NCBI RefSeq assembly: GCF_025685565.1
Contig: NZ_JAGSYE010000002.1
Span: forward strand, 62,001-126,000
DNA length: 64,000 nt
DNA from: Granulicella aggregans
GTDB taxonomy: Bacteria > Acidobacteriota > Terriglobia > Terriglobales > Acidobacteriaceae
Direction: 5' to 3'
The first letter of the stretch is position 1. The number at the start of each line of letters is the position of its first letter. Positions 6,918 to 15,748 of this stretch are shown piece by piece. The notes under the pieces are model-generated. The model ran no database searches. It saw nothing but the letters and a program-made list of their open reading frames with translations, and was not told the DNA's origin. Both the position numbers and the translations under genes were made by a program.

Positions 6918-8933
6918 ATGAACCGCATTCTCCGCTCCCCCCTGGCGCACATCTCCCTCTGCATGCTCGTGCTGTACTCCAGCAGACTGCTGGCCGCCTC
7001 CGTGCGTGCACAGGTGCAGGCGACTGGATATGTCATTAACGCCGATGTCGATCCAGCCACGAACAAGCTGACAGCGACGGTTGCCGTCACGTTGACCGCG
7101 CTCGAAGATGTCTCCCAGATCACGCTTGAGCTGAACAATGGCCTCCAGATCTCGAAGCTTGTAGACGCTGCGCAGCACGCGCTCACGCCGGAACGCCTGA
7201 CGACGAACTCAACTGTTCGCATTCCGCTTGCGTCGCAGCTCGCCAAGGGCTCAAGCACGACGCTCACCTTCGATTATTCCGGTACTCTGACCGGCTCTGA
7301 CACCAGCCCCGTTGAAGGCATCAAGCTTGCCGCCGTCGCCGATCCTGTCTCAATCCTGCTCTACGCCGGGAGATGGTTCCCGCTCGCCACCCCTGGGTTG
7401 TTCACTAACCGTTTCACCGCGGAGATGCACATCCACGTTCCGTCGGAGTATCGCGTCGTCGGCAGCACGACGACAGAGTCGACGCCGAAGAGCATCGCTG
7501 GCAATCGCACCGAGTACAACTTCAACTGGACCAAACCCGGTTTCCCCGGCACCCTGATCATCGGCAAGTTTCTCGCGCCGATTTCGGCTCCTGGTATCCC
7601 GAACGTCCGCATCTGGGTGACAGAGAAGCACAAGTCGCCCGCAAGCGGATACGCCGAAACCGCGGCGGAGCAATTCGAGTACTTCAGCTCCATCTTCGGC
7701 CAGCCTGAGTCCGGACGCCTGAACATCGTCGAACTGCCTGATGACGCGGTTTCCGCGGCATGGGCACCCCAGATCGCTGCCATCGCGGGCAATCGCATTG
7801 GCGACAAGAACAGCCGTCGCCTTCTGGCCAACACCATCGCGCACCAGTGGTGGGGGTCGGAGGTCTCACCGGCAACCCTCAACGATGCCTGGATCACCAA
7901 CGGCATGTCGCGCTACTCCGAGCTGATGTATCTCGAAGAGACTGCCGGCAAGACGTCCTTCCAGAACGCGATCACGGACGAGTCCGCCGCCGCGCTGGCC
8001 TATGACACCGAACCGCTCACAACGCTGGGCCGTCTCGACTACTTCTCCCCTCAATTCCAGAACATGACCATCGAAAAAGGCGCGATGGTCTTCCATATGC
8101 TCCGCTGGGAGATGGGCGACGAGGTCTTCAAGAAGTTCCTTCGCGGCCTTCTCTCCCAGTACACCGACAAAGGCATCCGCAGCTCCAACGTCGAGACGGT
8201 GGCCGAAGCTCAACTTGTCACTCCCGCCAACGGCAGCGCTCCGAACTTGCAGGCATTCTTCGCTCAATGGCTCGACGGCACTGGCGCACCGCAGTTCCAC
8301 AACAAGTTCACCGTGTATCGTCTTGGCAACAACAAAGGCTTCCGAACCGTCGGCTCCATCGATCAGGATCTCGACCTCTTCCGCATGCCGGTCGCCCTGC
8401 GCATCGAGACGGACGGTAAAACCGAACTTCGCCGCGTCGACGTCTCCGGCAGCGAGTCGCAGTACACCATTGAGACCTTCGGCCGCCCTCGTCGCATCAA
8501 CATCGACCCGGACAACTGGCTACTGAAAAGCACCCCCGACCTCGCTGTCCGCGTCGCCGTCCTTCGCGGTCAAAACCAGGCCGCCCAGGGAGACCTGATG
8601 GCTGCGCTCGGCGAGTATCAGAAAGCGCTCGATATCAACAAGACCAGTTCACTTGCCAACTACCGCATCGGCGAGATCTTCTTTACCCAGCGCAACTATC
8701 AGTCCTCGGCGAACTCCTTCCGCGATGCACTCCGAGGAGACGGCGATCCGAAGTGGGTCGAGGTCTGGAGCCACATTCAACTAGGCCGCATCTTCGACGT
8801 AACCGGCCAGCGCGATCGCGCCGTAAACGAGTACCGTCTCGCTGTTCAGACCAACGACAACACCCAGGGCGCAGTCAACGAAGCTCGCGCCCTCATGCAA
8901 AAACCGTATCAACGTCCCCGCGAAGAGAACTGA
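6918..8933 (+). CDS. M1 peptidase-like protein with lost zinc site, TPR tail
   Basis: This 671-aa protein has a signal peptide (about residues 1-32, ending in ASVRAQ), a domain similar to the M1 (gluzincin) aminopeptidases, and TPR-like helices near the C-terminus (about 560-660). The M1 catalytic region aligns clearly: the usual HELAHQWWG is NTIAHQWWG and the downstream WLNEGFA is WITNGMSRYSE. The first zinc histidine, the catalytic glutamate and the third ligand glutamate are therefore all missing. A GxMEN exopeptidase motif was also not found. It is probably an exported pseudo-peptidase that binds peptides or partners. The ATG at 6918 follows a GAGGAAC ribosome binding site; an upstream in-frame start (6771) would overlap lpxB and spoil the signal peptide. 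Confidence 0.85.
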   Translation: MNRILRSPLAHISLCMLVLYSSRLLAASVRAQVQATGYVINADVDPATNKLTATVAVTLTALEDVSQITLELNNGLQISKLVDAAQHALTPERLTTNSTVRIPLASQLAKGSSTTLTFDYSGTLTGSDTSPVEGIKLAAVADPVSILLYAGRWFPLATPGLFTNRFTAEMHIHVPSEYRVVGSTTTESTPKSIAGNRTEYNFNWTKPGFPGTLIIGKFLAPISAPGIPNVRIWVTEKHKSPASGYAETAAEQFEYFSSIFGQPESGRLNIVELPDDAVSAAWAPQIAAIAGNRIGDKNSRRLLANTIAHQWWGSEVSPATLNDAWITNGMSRYSELMYLEETAGKTSFQNAITDESAAALAYDTEPLTTLGRLDYFSPQFQNMTIEKGAMVFHMLRWEMGDEVFKKFLRGLLSQYTDKGIRSSNVETVAEAQLVTPANGSAPNLQAFFAQWLDGTGAPQFHNKFTVYRLGNNKGFRTVGSIDQDLDLFRMPVALRIETDGKTELRRVDVSGSESQYTIETFGRPRRINIDPDNWLLKSTPDLAVRVAVLRGQNQAAQGDLMAALGEYQKALDINKTSSLANYRIGEIFFTQRNYQSSANSFRDALRGDGDPKWVEVWSHIQLGRIFDVTGQRDRAVNEYRLAVQTNDNTQGAVNEARALMQKPYQRPREEN

Positions 8934-9032
8934 GTTTCGATCTCGTCTCGCATAGTGAGCCTCAGCGATCAGCCATTGAGCCGTTTGCAAGCCTGACCAC
9001 TCCGGTAAACCTTCTCTTCAAAGGAATAAAGA

Positions 9033-10151
9033 ATGCCGCCGCAAGTAGAAAAAGACTCCATCAAGGCCGCTGTACTCGGATTCGGTCTGGCTGGCCGCGT
9101 CTTCCACGCTCCCTTCATCAGCGCCGTCCCCGGTCTTCAGCTCTCGTCCATCATGCAACGCAAGGGTGATGAGGCCTCGAAGGCCTACCCCGATGCCACA
9201 ATCCTTCGCAGCGTCGACGAAGTCCTCGCTTCAGACGCCCAACTCGTCGTCGTCGGCACTCCCAACGAGACCCACTTCGATCTTGCCATGCGGTGCCTCG
9301 AAGCAGGCAAGCATGTCGTCGTCGACAAGCCGCTGGCTGCCACCAGCGCTGAAGCCGCTACGATGGCGAAGCTCGCGGCGGAAAAGAAGCTGATCCTCGC
9401 GCCCTTCCACAACCGCCGTTGGGATGGCGACTTCCTCACCGTCCGCGCCCTTCTCTTGCAGGGAGCACTCGGTCGCCTGACCACCTTTGAATCGCACTTC
9501 GACCGCTTCCGTCCCATCCCGCGCACAGGAACCTGGAAAGAAGCTGCTCACCCCTCGAACGGCATGCTCTTCGACCTGGGCCCCCACCTCGTCGACCAGG
9601 TCCTGTGCCTCTTCGGCGTGCCACAGGCGATCACCGCCAGCGTGCGCACCGATCGCGACAACTCCGAGATCGAAGACGCCTTCGACATCACGTTGCATTA
9701 CCCGCGAATGTTGGCGATCTGTCGCGCCACCATGATCGCCGCCGATCCCGGCCCACGATTTCACCTGCACGGCACCAAGGGCAGCTTCCGCAAGTACGGT
9801 CTGGACCCCCAGGAGCCGGCTCTTGTCGCAGGGGCCAAGGTTCCACGCCTCGGGAGCAACGGCAAGCCTGAGCCCGGCGACGACTGGCTCGGCGAGAGTT
9901 CTACTCGATGGGGCAAGATCTTCATCGCCCCCGACCCCGAGAAGCCCACAGAGCTGACAACCTACGAAGTCGAGACCGAACTCGGCGACTATCGCGGCTT
10001 TTACCTCAACGTTCGTGATGCCATCCGCGGCACCGGCAAACTCGCCGTCACGCCCACCGACGGCTACCAGGTCATCCGTCTGCTTGAACTGGCCCGCGAG
10101 AGCAGCGAGACCGGCCGCACGATCCCCGTCGTCTTCGAGCCTCTCGACTAA
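9033..10151 (+). CDS. Gfo/Idh/MocA-family oxidoreductase
   Basis: This 372-aa cytoplasmic enzyme carries an N-terminal NAD(P)-binding Rossmann fold (AVLGFGLAGRVFHAPF, about residues 12-28) and the family signature VVVDKPLA near residue 100, with Asp-Lys-Pro in place of the more common Glu-Lys-Pro. A C-terminal substrate-binding domain follows, including LFDLGPHLVDQ. The overall form is closest to the YdgJ/IolW-type branch, which oxidises or reduces sugars and inositols; the substrate cannot be assigned. ATG 9033 is preceded by AAGGAATAAAG. The gene is convergent with araD, so a role in sugar use is plausible but unproven. Confidence 0.88.
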   Translation: MPPQVEKDSIKAAVLGFGLAGRVFHAPFISAVPGLQLSSIMQRKGDEASKAYPDATILRSVDEVLASDAQLVVVGTPNETHFDLAMRCLEAGKHVVVDKPLAATSAEAATMAKLAAEKKLILAPFHNRRWDGDFLTVRALLLQGALGRLTTFESHFDRFRPIPRTGTWKEAAHPSNGMLFDLGPHLVDQVLCLFGVPQAITASVRTDRDNSEIEDAFDITLHYPRMLAICRATMIAADPGPRFHLHGTKGSFRKYGLDPQEPALVAGAKVPRLGSNGKPEPGDDWLGESSTRWGKIFIAPDPEKPTELTTYEVETELGDYRGFYLNVRDAIRGTGKLAVTPTDGYQVIRLLELARESSETGRTIPVVFEPLD

Positions 10152-10167
10152 CCCGAATCCGGGAGCC

Positions 10168-10198
10168 CCATCCATCGCCGTTTCACCGCGATGGGTGG
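10168..10198. terminator. Bidirectional hairpin between oxidoreductase and araD
   Basis: An 11-bp stem (CCATCCATCGC pairing with GCGATGGGTGG, one G-T pair) with a 9-nt loop lies between two convergent genes. There is no long T-tract on either side, so termination efficiency is uncertain. Confidence 0.6.
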
Positions 10199-10248
10199 GA
10201 CATTTGTGCAGAGCACGAACCGCGTTATCTACCTCTGGCACATGTGCC

Positions 10249-10938
10249 TTACTGCCCGTACGTAGCCTTCGCGCCATGCTTTCGGAAGTAGTGCCGGTCC
10301 AGCAGCGCCTGTGAAACACCGTCACAGTCCGGGTTTAGCATCAGCGTCTTGTACGCCATCTTCGCAACTGCTTCGAGCACCACCGCATTGTGCGCCGCAT
10401 CATGCGCGTCCTTGCCCCAGGCGAACGGAGCATGTCCGGCTACCAGTACCGCGGGAACCGCCATCGGATCAATGCCTTCAAATCGCTTCACGATCGCGAC
10501 ACCGGTCTCGTGTACGTACGCTCCACCGATCGCATCATCGGATAGCACCGCCGTTACCGGCACCGGCCCGTAGAAGTAGTCCGCATGCGTCGTGCCGAGC
10601 GCCGGAATCTGCATGCCTGCCTGCGCGAAGCTCGTCGCAAACTCAGAGTGCGTGTGCACGACCGCCCCGATCGCGGAGAACTCCCGATAGAGCAGCGTGT
10701 GCGTATCCAGGTCCGAAGACGGCTTCAGGTTACCATCGACGATCTTCCCGTTCAGGTCCGTCACCACCATGTGCTCCGGGCGCAGATCGTCATAGTCCAC
10801 GCCTGACGGCTTGATGACCACGAGCCCTTGCTCCCGGTCGACGCCCGAAGCGTTGCCAAACGTATACAGCACCAGGCCCCGCTTCACGAGTTCCAGGTTT
10901 GCTTCCAGCACCTCGGTACGCAACTCTCTCAGCAACAT
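10249..10938 (-). CDS. araD: L-ribulose-5-phosphate 4-epimerase
   Basis: This 229-aa class II aldolase-family enzyme interconverts L-ribulose-5-phosphate and D-xylulose-5-phosphate, the last step that feeds L-arabinose into the pentose phosphate pathway. It follows AraD closely along its whole length: FGNASGVDRE near the N-terminus, KPSGVDYDDL, the PSSD substrate loop, the zinc-binding VVHTHSEFAT pair of histidines, THADYFYG, the third histidine in VAGHAPFAWG and the end motif HYFRKHGAKATYGQ. ATG 10938 is preceded by GGAGAG; an upstream extension would run into the divergent argJ. No araA or araB is present in this window, so the rest of the pathway must be elsewhere. Confidence 0.93.
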   Translation of the reverse strand: MLLRELRTEVLEANLELVKRGLVLYTFGNASGVDREQGLVVIKPSGVDYDDLRPEHMVVTDLNGKIVDGNLKPSSDLDTHTLLYREFSAIGAVVHTHSEFATSFAQAGMQIPALGTTHADYFYGPVPVTAVLSDDAIGGAYVHETGVAIVKRFEGIDPMAVPAVLVAGHAPFAWGKDAHDAAHNAVVLEAVAKMAYKTLMLNPDCDGVSQALLDRHYFRKHGAKATYGQ

Positions 10939-11056
10939 CGATCTACTCTCCAGTTCCCTTTCGCCCTCGACTCCAGCGGCTCGAGAAATCGTTTTCTCAA
11001 ACAGAATATCCCGTCCCTTTCTCTCCCGTCGAGATTCGCTTGATAAAGTAATTTCT

Positions 11057-12325
11057 ATGAGTTCCGAAGCAACGCCCCCCTCCGCAGATCTTCCCCTCGG
11101 CTTCCAATGGGGAGCAGTCAAAGCTGGCATCAAAGTCAGCGGTAAACTTGATCTCGCCGTCGCCCTTGCCCCCGGTGGGGCCAACGCCGCGGCCATGTTC
11201 ACCCGAAACCGCGTCGTTGCCGCTCCCGTCATCGTTGGCAGAAAGCACCTCGCTGCCACCGGCGGTCGCGTCTCCGCGATCCTCGTCAACTCCGGTAACG
11301 CCAACTGCATGACCGGAGAAGCTGGCATCGAAGCCTGCATCCAGACCTGCGTAGCCGCTGCTGAAGAGTTCCACTGCATCTTCGACGAGGTCTTCCCCTC
11401 CTCGACTGGCATCATTGGCGTCCCGTTTCCCGCCGAAAAGATCGTCGCAGCCCTGCCCTCGACAGCCGGTGCGATCGGACCCTCCGCCGCCCACGCCGAA
11501 CTCTTCGCCAGCGCCATCCTCACTACAGACACCCGGATGAAGGTCGCTCGCGCCATCGTGGGCATTGATGCCACCCACCCCGACTACGCCGGGATGGAGT
11601 TTCGCATCTTTGGCGTCGCCAAGGGCGCGGGCATGATCCATCCCCAGCTCGCGGCTGCCATGCCGCCCCACGCGACCATGCTGGTCTACCTCTTCACCGA
11701 TCTCGACGCCACACCGTCGGAGCTTGAGCCTCTTCTCGCGCTCGCTGCGGAGGGCAGCTTCAACAGCATCTCGATCGACGGCGATACCTCCACCAATGAC
11801 ACCGTCCTTCTGATGGCCAGCGGTGCCAGCGGCGTGAAGCTCGACGCCACCGGCAGCGGTCGCATAGGCGAGGCCTTCGCGAATGCCCTCGGCCTGGTCT
11901 GCAACTCGCTCGCCCACCAGATCGTCGATGACGGCGAAGGCGTGACTCACCTCGTCAATCTCCACATCACCGGAGCCGCGACCGAAGCCGACGCTCGCAA
12001 GGTCGCCAAGGCGATCGCCCACTCGCCGCTGAACAAGACTGCATGGTCGAGCGGCGATCCCAACTGGGGCCGCCTGCTCGCCGCGGCTGGTTACTCTGGC
12101 GTGGACTTCGATCCAAACAACGTGACCGTATGGATTGGGCCACACCTTGTGCTTGCAAATGGTCTTCGCGTGCCTGAGTTCGACGAAGCGGCCACCCACC
12201 AGACCATGCTGGAGCGCGAATACACCATACGGCTCGATCTTGGTGTGGGCACGGCAGAGACGAAGTTTCTCACCTGCGATCTGACTGCGGAGTACGTCGC
12301 AATCAACGCGGATTACTCCAGCTAG
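11057..12325 (+). CDS. argJ: Bifunctional ornithine acetyltransferase/N-acetylglutamate synthase
   Basis: ArgJ recycles the acetyl group from N-acetylornithine to glutamate in arginine biosynthesis. The 422-aa proenzyme self-cleaves before a threonine; here the site is in PPHATML (about residues 205-215), giving alpha and beta chains. Family motifs include VNSGNANCMTG near residue 75, FPSSTGIIG, VAKGAGMIHP and IDGDTSTNDTVLLMASG. A short insertion between MIHP and the cleavage site makes that loop longer than usual. There is no Shine-Dalgarno sequence before ATG 11057, but TAAAGT lies seven nt upstream, suggesting a leaderless transcript. argJ is divergent from araD. Bifunctional versus monofunctional activity cannot be decided from sequence. 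Confidence 0.96.
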   Translation: MSSEATPPSADLPLGFQWGAVKAGIKVSGKLDLAVALAPGGANAAAMFTRNRVVAAPVIVGRKHLAATGGRVSAILVNSGNANCMTGEAGIEACIQTCVAAAEEFHCIFDEVFPSSTGIIGVPFPAEKIVAALPSTAGAIGPSAAHAELFASAILTTDTRMKVARAIVGIDATHPDYAGMEFRIFGVAKGAGMIHPQLAAAMPPHATMLVYLFTDLDATPSELEPLLALAAEGSFNSISIDGDTSTNDTVLLMASGASGVKLDATGSGRIGEAFANALGLVCNSLAHQIVDDGEGVTHLVNLHITGAATEADARKVAKAIAHSPLNKTAWSSGDPNWGRLLAAAGYSGVDFDPNNVTVWIGPHLVLANGLRVPEFDEAATHQTMLEREYTIRLDLGVGTAETKFLTCDLTAEYVAINADYSS

Positions 12326-12410
12326 GAAACTAAGTTGCCGAAAACAACGACTTCGCGGGAACTATCAATTCACCCTCACCCTTTCACCTTCAAGGGAGCG
12401 ATGATCAGTC

Positions 12411-12770
12411 ATGCGGATACTCTGGTGCTGGCGTTGTAAAGCTGAGGTACCAATGCTTGACGACCAGGAATTTAGCGAGATCACCCCACTCTTTCGGGCC
12501 GGGTTGCAATCTGTGAAAGACCATCGTGCTGCGACGGGCATGCCTCTCAAGAGCGTTCCTTTGACGGAACGTTTCGCTCCAATGCTAGACCGCTACGAAG
12601 CGATGACAGGCTACAGAGAGACAAATCCCAATGCGGTGTGGCACCACCGTCTCTCCCTTTACGGTCCCCCCTGCAAGCGTTGCGACAAACCGCTGAGAAC
12701 CACTAGAGCGAAATTCTGCGGCAGTTGTATGCTGCCAGTGACGAATACGCTAGAGCGCGAATCTTTGTAG
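12411..12770 (+). CDS. Small protein with split zinc-ribbon cysteines
   Basis: I do not recognise a characterised family. The 119-aa product has a CWRC pair near its N-terminus (about residues 6-9) and CKRC plus CGSC near its C-terminus. This makes up to three Cys-x2-Cys knuckles around a helical middle (residues 20-75) and suggests zinc binding. The ATG at 12411 keeps the CWRC motif. Its nearest AGGGAG is about 14 nt away, and another ATG at 12401 in a different frame opens a 12-codon reading frame that overlaps the start. An internal ATG at 12453 has a closer GAGG but would lose the first cysteine pair. It stands alone between argJ and aceE. Confidence 0.7.
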   Translation: MRILWCWRCKAEVPMLDDQEFSEITPLFRAGLQSVKDHRAATGMPLKSVPLTERFAPMLDRYEAMTGYRETNPNAVWHHRLSLYGPPCKRCDKPLRTTRAKFCGSCMLPVTNTLERESL

Positions 12771-12878
12771 ATGGGGTCTACGGAAACGGCCACGCTTAGC
12801 ATTCAACGATCGGAAGATGACGTTTCCCCGCACACCTATTATCTTTATCAATAGCGCCATTAGAGGAACCCCACACCC

Positions 12879-15584
12879 ATGTCGACCAAGCTCGAAGCAC
12901 CCGATCTCACCGCTGTCCAAATTGACCACTCCGCAGAAGTGTCCGAGTGGATTGAAGCCTTCGACGATGTTGTCGCAGCCGACTGGCAACACGGTGCCGA
13001 GCTCCTCGAGGCCCTTCGCCAGCGTGCACGCGAGGCCGGTGTGCCCACTCCCACCGAACTGACCACGCCCTATCGCAACACCATCCCCAAGCACGATGAA
13101 GTCCCCTACCCCGGCGACCGCGTGCTGGAGCGCCGCGTCGAGAGCCTGATCCGCTGGAACGCCATGGCCATGGTCCACGGCCAGAACAAGAAGGACGCCG
13201 GCATCGGCGGCCACATCTCCACTTATTCGTCGCTCGCGACGCTGCTCGAGGTCGGCTTCAACCACTTCTTCCACGCCAAGTATCCTTCGCCCACTGGCGG
13301 TCCGCAGCAGCCCGGCGACTTCGTGTACTTTCAGGGCCACGCCTCGCCCGGCGTCTACGCCCGCGCCTTCCTCGAAGGCCGCTTTGACGAGTCCCGCCTC
13401 GGCAACTTCCGCCACGAACTTCGCGGCGAGCCCGGCCTCTCGTCTTATCCACACCCGTGGCTGATGAAGGACTTCTGGAACTTCCCCACTGTCTCGATGG
13501 GTATTGGCCCGCTGAACGCCATTTATCAGGCGCGGTTCATGAAGTATCTCGAGAACCGCGGCCTCATCGAAGCCACGCCGCGCAAGGTCTGGGCCTTCGT
13601 CGGCGACGGCGAGACCGACGAGGTCGACACCCTCGGTGCCATCTCTCTCGGCGCACGTGAGAAGCTCGACAACCTCATCTTCGTCGTGAACTGCAACCTG
13701 CAGCGCCTCGACGGCCCGGTTCGCGGTAACAAGCGCATCATCGACGAGCTCGAAGGCGTCTTCCACGGCGCTGGCTGGAACGTCATCAAGGTCATCTGGG
13801 GCAGCGATTGGGACGCTCTCTTCGAGCGAGACCACACCGGCCTTCTTCTGCGTCGCATGGAAGAGTGCGTCGATGGCGACTACCAGAACTTCAAAGCCAA
13901 GGATGGTGCGTATCTTCGCCAGCACTTCTTCGGCAAGTATCCCGAGCTGCTCGAACTGGTCAAGGACATCCCGGACGACGAGCTCGCAAAGCTGCACCGC
14001 GGCGGTCATGATCCCATCAAGATCTACAACGCCTACAAGCGTGCGCTCGAGCACAAAGGCAGTCCCACCGTCATCCTTGCGAAGACCGTGAAGGGTTACG
14101 GCCTCGGCTCCGCGCAGGCCCGCAACGCGACGCACTCCGAGAAAAAGCTGGCCGACGATGCGCTCGCCGCCTTCGTAAAGCGCTTTGACATCCCTGTTCC
14201 CGAAGAGGCCGCGAAAGATGGAAAATTCTACCGTCCCGCGCAGGATTCCCCTGAGATCGTGTACATGCAGAAGCGCCGGACAGCACTCGGTGGTTACTTG
14301 CCCACGCGCGAGATGCCCAAACTGAACTTCGTTGCGCCAAATCTTGACTACTTCAAGGAGTGGACTGCAGGCTCAGGCAAGCGCGCCGTCTCCACCACGA
14401 TGGGCTTCGTCAACATCCTGAAGCACCTGCTCAAAGACCAGACCTTCGGCAAGTTCGTAGTCCCCATCGTCCCGGACGAAGGCCGCACCTTCGGCCTTGA
14501 GTCCGTTATCCGCCAGGTAGGCATCTACGCCCCCGAAGGCCAGAAGTACACGCCACACGACGCGGACATGCTGCTTTACTACCGCGAGGCGAAGGACGGC
14601 CAGATCCTTGAGGAGGGCATCACAGAAGCTGGTTCCATGGCCTCCTTCACCGCCGCCGGAACTGCCTACTCAAACTACGGCGTCCCCTCGATTCCCTTCT
14701 ACATGTACTACTCCATGTTCGGCTTCCAGCGCATCGGAGACATGGTCTGGGCCTTCGCGGACTCGCGCGGCAAGGGCTTCCTGATGGGCGGAACCGCCGG
14801 CCGCACCACCATGCTTGGTGAAGGTTTGCAGCATCAGGACGGCCACTCGCTCGTCCTCTCGAGCACCGTCCCCACCTGTGTGACGTACGATCCCGCCTAC
14901 GTCTTTGAACTCGCGATCGTCCTCCAGGACGGCATCCGCCGCATGTACCAGGAAGGCGAAGACGTCTTCTACTACGTGACCATGTACAACGAGGACTACG
15001 AGCAGCCGGCGATGCCGGAAGGCGCAGCCGACGGCGTTCTGAAGGGCCTCTACAAGTTCCGCGCCGCCACTTCAGGCCCAGCGCAGGCGCAACTCTTCGG
15101 CAGCGGCCCCATCCTCAACGAGGCACTCCGCGCACAGACAATCCTCGCCGAAAAGTATGGCATCCCTGTCGACGTCTGGAGCGTTCCCAGCTACACCGAG
15201 GTTCGCCGCGAGGCCCTTGCCGTCGAGCGCTGGAACCGTCTGCATCCGGCCTCTCCCGAGCGAAAGCCCTACCTCGTCACCGCACTCGAGGGCGCAGTCG
15301 GCCCCATCATCGCCGCCAGCGACTACATGAAGTCCATTCCCGACGCGCTTGCCCCGTGGCTCAACGTCACCAGCCAGCGCCTCGTCACCCTTGGCACAGA
15401 TGGCTTCGGCCGTTCCGATAACCGCGAACACCTCCGCCGCCACTTCGAGGTCTCTGCCGAGGCGATCGCCGGAGCCACGCTCTCGAAGCTCGCTCGCGAT
15501 GGCAAGATCAAGCCGAAGAAGGCGCAGCAGGCGCTCGTAGAACTTAACCTCGACACCGAAGTCGCCGACCCGGCCCACGCTTAG
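12879..15584 (+). CDS. aceE: Pyruvate dehydrogenase E1 component, homodimeric
   Basis: This 901-aa protein is the single-chain E1 of the pyruvate dehydrogenase complex, which decarboxylates pyruvate with thiamine diphosphate and acetylates the E2 lipoyl domain. Diagnostic segments include GGHISTYSSLATLLEVGFNH and FQGHASPGVYARAFLEGR in the N-terminal third. The thiamine diphosphate motif is GDGETDEVD followed about 30 residues later by VNCNLQRLDG. The middle and C-terminal transketolase-like parts contain ILEEGITEAGSM and LQHQDGHS. Length is normal for AceE (about 890 aa). ATG 12879 has GAGGAACC upstream. Neither E2 nor E3 is nearby; instead a degenerate E1-alpha-like gene follows after a repeat-rich gap. 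Confidence 0.97.
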   Translation: MSTKLEAPDLTAVQIDHSAEVSEWIEAFDDVVAADWQHGAELLEALRQRAREAGVPTPTELTTPYRNTIPKHDEVPYPGDRVLERRVESLIRWNAMAMVHGQNKKDAGIGGHISTYSSLATLLEVGFNHFFHAKYPSPTGGPQQPGDFVYFQGHASPGVYARAFLEGRFDESRLGNFRHELRGEPGLSSYPHPWLMKDFWNFPTVSMGIGPLNAIYQARFMKYLENRGLIEATPRKVWAFVGDGETDEVDTLGAISLGAREKLDNLIFVVNCNLQRLDGPVRGNKRIIDELEGVFHGAGWNVIKVIWGSDWDALFERDHTGLLLRRMEECVDGDYQNFKAKDGAYLRQHFFGKYPELLELVKDIPDDELAKLHRGGHDPIKIYNAYKRALEHKGSPTVILAKTVKGYGLGSAQARNATHSEKKLADDALAAFVKRFDIPVPEEAAKDGKFYRPAQDSPEIVYMQKRRTALGGYLPTREMPKLNFVAPNLDYFKEWTAGSGKRAVSTTMGFVNILKHLLKDQTFGKFVVPIVPDEGRTFGLESVIRQVGIYAPEGQKYTPHDADMLLYYREAKDGQILEEGITEAGSMASFTAAGTAYSNYGVPSIPFYMYYSMFGFQRIGDMVWAFADSRGKGFLMGGTAGRTTMLGEGLQHQDGHSLVLSSTVPTCVTYDPAYVFELAIVLQDGIRRMYQEGEDVFYYVTMYNEDYEQPAMPEGAADGVLKGLYKFRAATSGPAQAQLFGSGPILNEALRAQTILAEKYGIPVDVWSVPSYTEVRREALAVERWNRLHPASPERKPYLVTALEGAVGPIIAASDYMKSIPDALAPWLNVTSQRLVTLGTDGFGRSDNREHLRRHFEVSAEAIAGATLSKLARDGKIKPKKAQQALVELNLDTEVADPAHA

Positions 15585-15592
15585 CTTGCACA

Positions 15593-15648
15593 CAAGACAG
15601 CGCTACACTCCAACGATGTTGTTTATCGTGGCAGCTAGCGCTGTCTTG
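15593..15648. other. Long nested stem-loop after aceE
   Basis: A perfect 12-bp inverted repeat (CAAGACAGCGCT at 15593-15604, AGCGCTGTCTTG at 15637-15648) encloses an inner ACGAT/ATCGT hairpin. It starts nine nt after the aceE stop codon. It could terminate transcription or protect the aceE 3' end, although no T-run follows; it directly abuts the REP-like element. Confidence 0.65.
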
Positions 15649-15717
15649 CTTAAGGGCACGGCTTCAGCCGTGCCAAAACCATTTGTCACCTGTCGCGGCT
15701 TTAGCCGCTGAGGTACG
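15646..15717. repeat. REP-like dispersed repeat, copy A
   Basis: Two small palindromes in tandem (GGGCACGGCTTCAGCCGTGCC and GCGGCTTTAGCCGC followed by TGAGGTACG) match a second copy at 34182-34254, with the same outer borders TTGCTTA and GAGGTACG and an unrelated middle of about 20 nt. The paired-palindrome form is like REP/BIME elements. No associated transposase is seen. Confidence 0.8.
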
Positions 15718-15748
15718 CTTTCGCACTCGCAACCGCAAGGAGTAGCTC

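Noticed and set aside
9231..10325. 364-codon frame antisense to the Gfo/Idh/MocA gene
   Set aside because: It overlaps the real gene completely and runs into the end of araD; no family resemblance.
12750..14135. Long antisense reading frame (461 codons) opposite aceE
   Set aside because: It mirrors a highly conserved gene in GC-rich DNA, shows no family motif and has composition typical of antisense translation.
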